Source: Clostridium transplantifaecale (GTDB lineage Bacteria > Bacillota > Clostridia > Lachnospirales > Lachnospiraceae). From it: 64,000 nucleotides of DNA. Numbering within the stretch: the first letter of the stretch is position 1; the number at the start of each line of letters is the position of its first letter. A model generated the notes under the pieces. The model saw nothing but the letters and a program-made list of their open reading frames with translations, was not told where the DNA came from and ran no database searches. Below are positions 62,681 to 64,000 of this stretch, in pieces. The stretch spans positions 620,001 to 684,000 of the forward strand of contig NZ_UYZY01000002.1 in assembly GCF_900626075.1 (NCBI RefSeq), read 5' to 3'. The translations under genes were made by a program, and so were the position numbers.

Positions 62681-63331
62681 TTAATTCAACCGGCAAGCGC
62701 CATTATCGCAGCCGGAGGCCTCCTCATCTTCAGATGCATTCAATTCTTCCAATGCCTTTTTAAATATGTCCTCGGAACGGGCGCCAACAACTTTAACTTG
62801 TTCTTCAATAATAAATGTCGGAACACTGTCCACGCCATATTTTATTCCCTCACGCATATTATTTTCCAAAGCTTCGGCATACTTTTTGTTGTGAAAAGCA
62901 GCATGAACTTCCGCTTCTGTAATACCAACCTTTCCTGCAGTGTCAACAATCACCTGGTCCTCTCCAATATTTTTTCCGTCCTTGAAATAAGCCTGCCACA
63001 TAGCTGATACAAACGCCTCATTTTTTCCAATCTCTTTCGCATATTCGCCTACCAGTAAAGCCTTTCTGGAATTGGGAAGAACAGTTAAATGAGCAAAGGA
63101 TAGCCCATACTTTTTACCGCGTTCCCGTAAATAGTCAAACATTTCGTCACTGCCCGGAAATTGTTTTAAAAGGTCATTTCCCTCAGGGGCAGTATCGGGA
63201 TGCAGCTCAAAACCAATATGGTCAATTTCAATGTCATAATCCTCTTTTAAATTCTTCACAACTGCGTCACCCAGATAACACCACGGGCAAATATAATCTG
63301 TAAATAACTTCATTTTTATTTTCTTTTTCAT
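62681..63331 (-). CDS. DsbA/FrnE-family thioredoxin-fold oxidoreductase
   Basis: A 216-residue cytoplasmic protein with the active site CPWC in MKLFTDYICPWCYLGDAVVK, then FELHPDTAPEGNDLL, a helical insertion (about 60-150) and SVPTFIIEEQVKVVGARSED with the cis-Pro of the thioredoxin fold. This is the FrnE/2-hydroxychromene isomerase-like DsbA branch. The C-terminus has an extra Cys pair (ASGCDNGACRLN). GAGAGGAG precedes the ATG, and the start overlaps the upstream flavin oxidoreductase stop by 4 bp (ATGA). Confidence 0.9.
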   Translation of the reverse strand: MKKKIKMKLFTDYICPWCYLGDAVVKNLKEDYDIEIDHIGFELHPDTAPEGNDLLKQFPGSDEMFDYLRERGKKYGLSFAHLTVLPNSRKALLVGEYAKEIGKNEAFVSAMWQAYFKDGKNIGEDQVIVDTAGKVGITEAEVHAAFHNKKYAEALENNMREGIKYGVDSVPTFIIEEQVKVVGARSEDIFKKALEELNASEDEEASGCDNGACRLN

Positions 63332-64000
63332 GTTCGTTTACTCCTCTCGGTAAATTGTTCTAATGCCTTTTTCGCCCACATAGGATCTTTAAATATAGGG
63401 CGACCCACACCAATCAGATCGGTTGCGCCGTCAGTCAAAAATGCTTCCGCCTTATCAAGCGTTCTGATCCCCCCGGTCAAAATGACCGGAATGGAAATAT
63501 GTCGTTTCAATTCAGTCGTAACATCGGCAAACCAGCCTTCCTCTGTTGTATGCCCAGGAAGATTAAAGCCATATAAACCGCCGGAAACATCCAAAACATC
63601 GATACCGGCCTTTTCAAATTCCTGTGCGGCGATCATACTGTCCTTTATCGTTGTGCCTCCTGCTTCATAGTCACAGGCGCCCAGGCGAAGAAATAGGGGA
63701 TATTCTGTGCCGACTTTATCCCGGACAGCTTTAACTATTTCCAAATGAATTTTAATCCGCCCCAGCAGATCTCCGCCATAATCATCCCGGCGATGATTGA
63801 AATAGGGAGAGTAAAACTGGTTTAACAAATAGCTGTGTGCAGAATGGATCTCTACCCCGTCAAATCCGGCTTTTTGCGCGCGTTCTGCTGCATCCGCAAA
63901 ATCAGAAATGATGTTTTTGATTTCCGATTTTGAAAGGGGATGTGAGTTTTCCCGTCCATCTCTGCTTGCTAATGCAGACGCGCTGACCGTCTCACAGCCT
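63328..64000 (-). CDS. Old Yellow Enzyme-family NADH:flavin oxidoreductase (5' part beyond window)
   Basis: The C-terminal 223 or so residues are visible; the frame is open through 64000 and continues outside. Motifs include GFDGVEIHSAHSYLLNQFYS, PYFNHRRDDYGGDLLGRIKI (the family 'R.D.YGG' motif), the barrel strands YPLFLRLGACDYEAGG and VILTGGIRTLDKAEAFL, and DLIGVGRPIFKDP for FMN phosphate binding. Members reduce activated C=C bonds using NAD(P)H. The usual longer C-terminal iron-sulfur/FAD extension is absent, so this is a short OYE. Confidence 0.9.
   Translation of the reverse strand, partial: GCETVSASALASRDGRENSHPLSKSEIKNIISDFADAAERAQKAGFDGVEIHSAHSYLLNQFYSPYFNHRRDDYGGDLLGRIKIHLEIVKAVRDKVGTEYPLFLRLGACDYEAGGTTIKDSMIAAQEFEKAGIDVLDVSGGLYGFNLPGHTTEEGWFADVTTELKRHISIPVILTGGIRTLDKAEAFLTDGATDLIGVGRPIFKDPMWAKKALEQFTERSKRT

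Overview
The window reads as a chromosomal segment around the replication origin of a flagellated anaerobic Firmicute, most likely a Lachnospiraceae (Clostridium cluster XIVa) species. The evidence is the gene order dnaA-dnaN-yaaA-recF-gyrB-gyrA facing rpmH-rnpA-yidD-yidC-jag-mnmE-mnmG-rsmG-parA-parB, the DUF4446 and DUF3881 genes that follow parB, strong AGGAGG-type ribosome binding sites throughout, and a clostridial flagellar operon. A Clostridium symbiosum-like species is possible, but this is a guess.

Layout. Positions 1-10255 (minus strand) hold a flagellar operon fliE-fliF-fliG-fliH-fliI-fliJ-fliK-flgD-(TIGR02530-type gene)-flgE-flbD-motA (motA cut by the window edge), with a good sigma-A promoter upstream of fliE. 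Positions 10446-14242 (minus) hold a NlpC/P60 hydrolase with a coiled coil and two tandem secreted paralogues with choline-binding-type repeats. Positions 14248-21202 (minus) encode class I fumarase (two subunits), malic enzyme and aspartase, with a divergent LysR regulator (21453-22382). Positions 24801-29569 (plus) encode isoaspartyl dipeptidase, a YfcC-family transporter and a sigma-54 activator. Together 14248-29569 can take imported beta-aspartyl peptides to aspartate, fumarate, malate and pyruvate.

Positions 29637-38429 are the gyrA-gyrB-recF-yaaA-dnaN-dnaA block. DnaA boxes lie on both sides of dnaA, with a candidate unwinding element between dnaA and dnaN. An ECF-transporter S component and an M24 peptidase follow. 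Positions 41451-48600 form a second nitrogen-scavenging locus: two half-size CHR transporters, a cytoplasmic gamma-glutamyltransferase and a glutamate-symporter-like protein on minus; a GNAT-like protein and a second sigma-54 activator on plus. Both nitrogen loci have a well-spaced -24/-12 promoter with an inverted repeat about 150 bp upstream. Positions 48609-61752 carry the rpmH-to-parB block with four perfect parS sites. A tRNA-Arg(CCT) lies at 61873-61946. The window ends with a minus-strand cluster: an Old Yellow Enzyme (cut by the edge), a FrnE/DsbA-like protein and a DUF1934 protein.

Mobile and repeated DNA. A structured intergenic repeat of about 350-410 bp, carrying the motif TGAGTCTTCAGTCCCG or its complement, occurs four times. 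Two copies are intact (19428-19783 and 41044-41453). One is split by an ISL3-family element (17113-19006, 8-bp target duplication, transposase frameshifted in an A8 tract). One is split by an IS110-family element (22599-24361). Joining the IS110 ends would create a TTGACA-17-TATAAT promoter in front of a noncoding leader that may be a bridge RNA. The repeat family, its use as an insertion target, and the two parallel isopeptide-scavenging loci are the least ordinary parts of the window.
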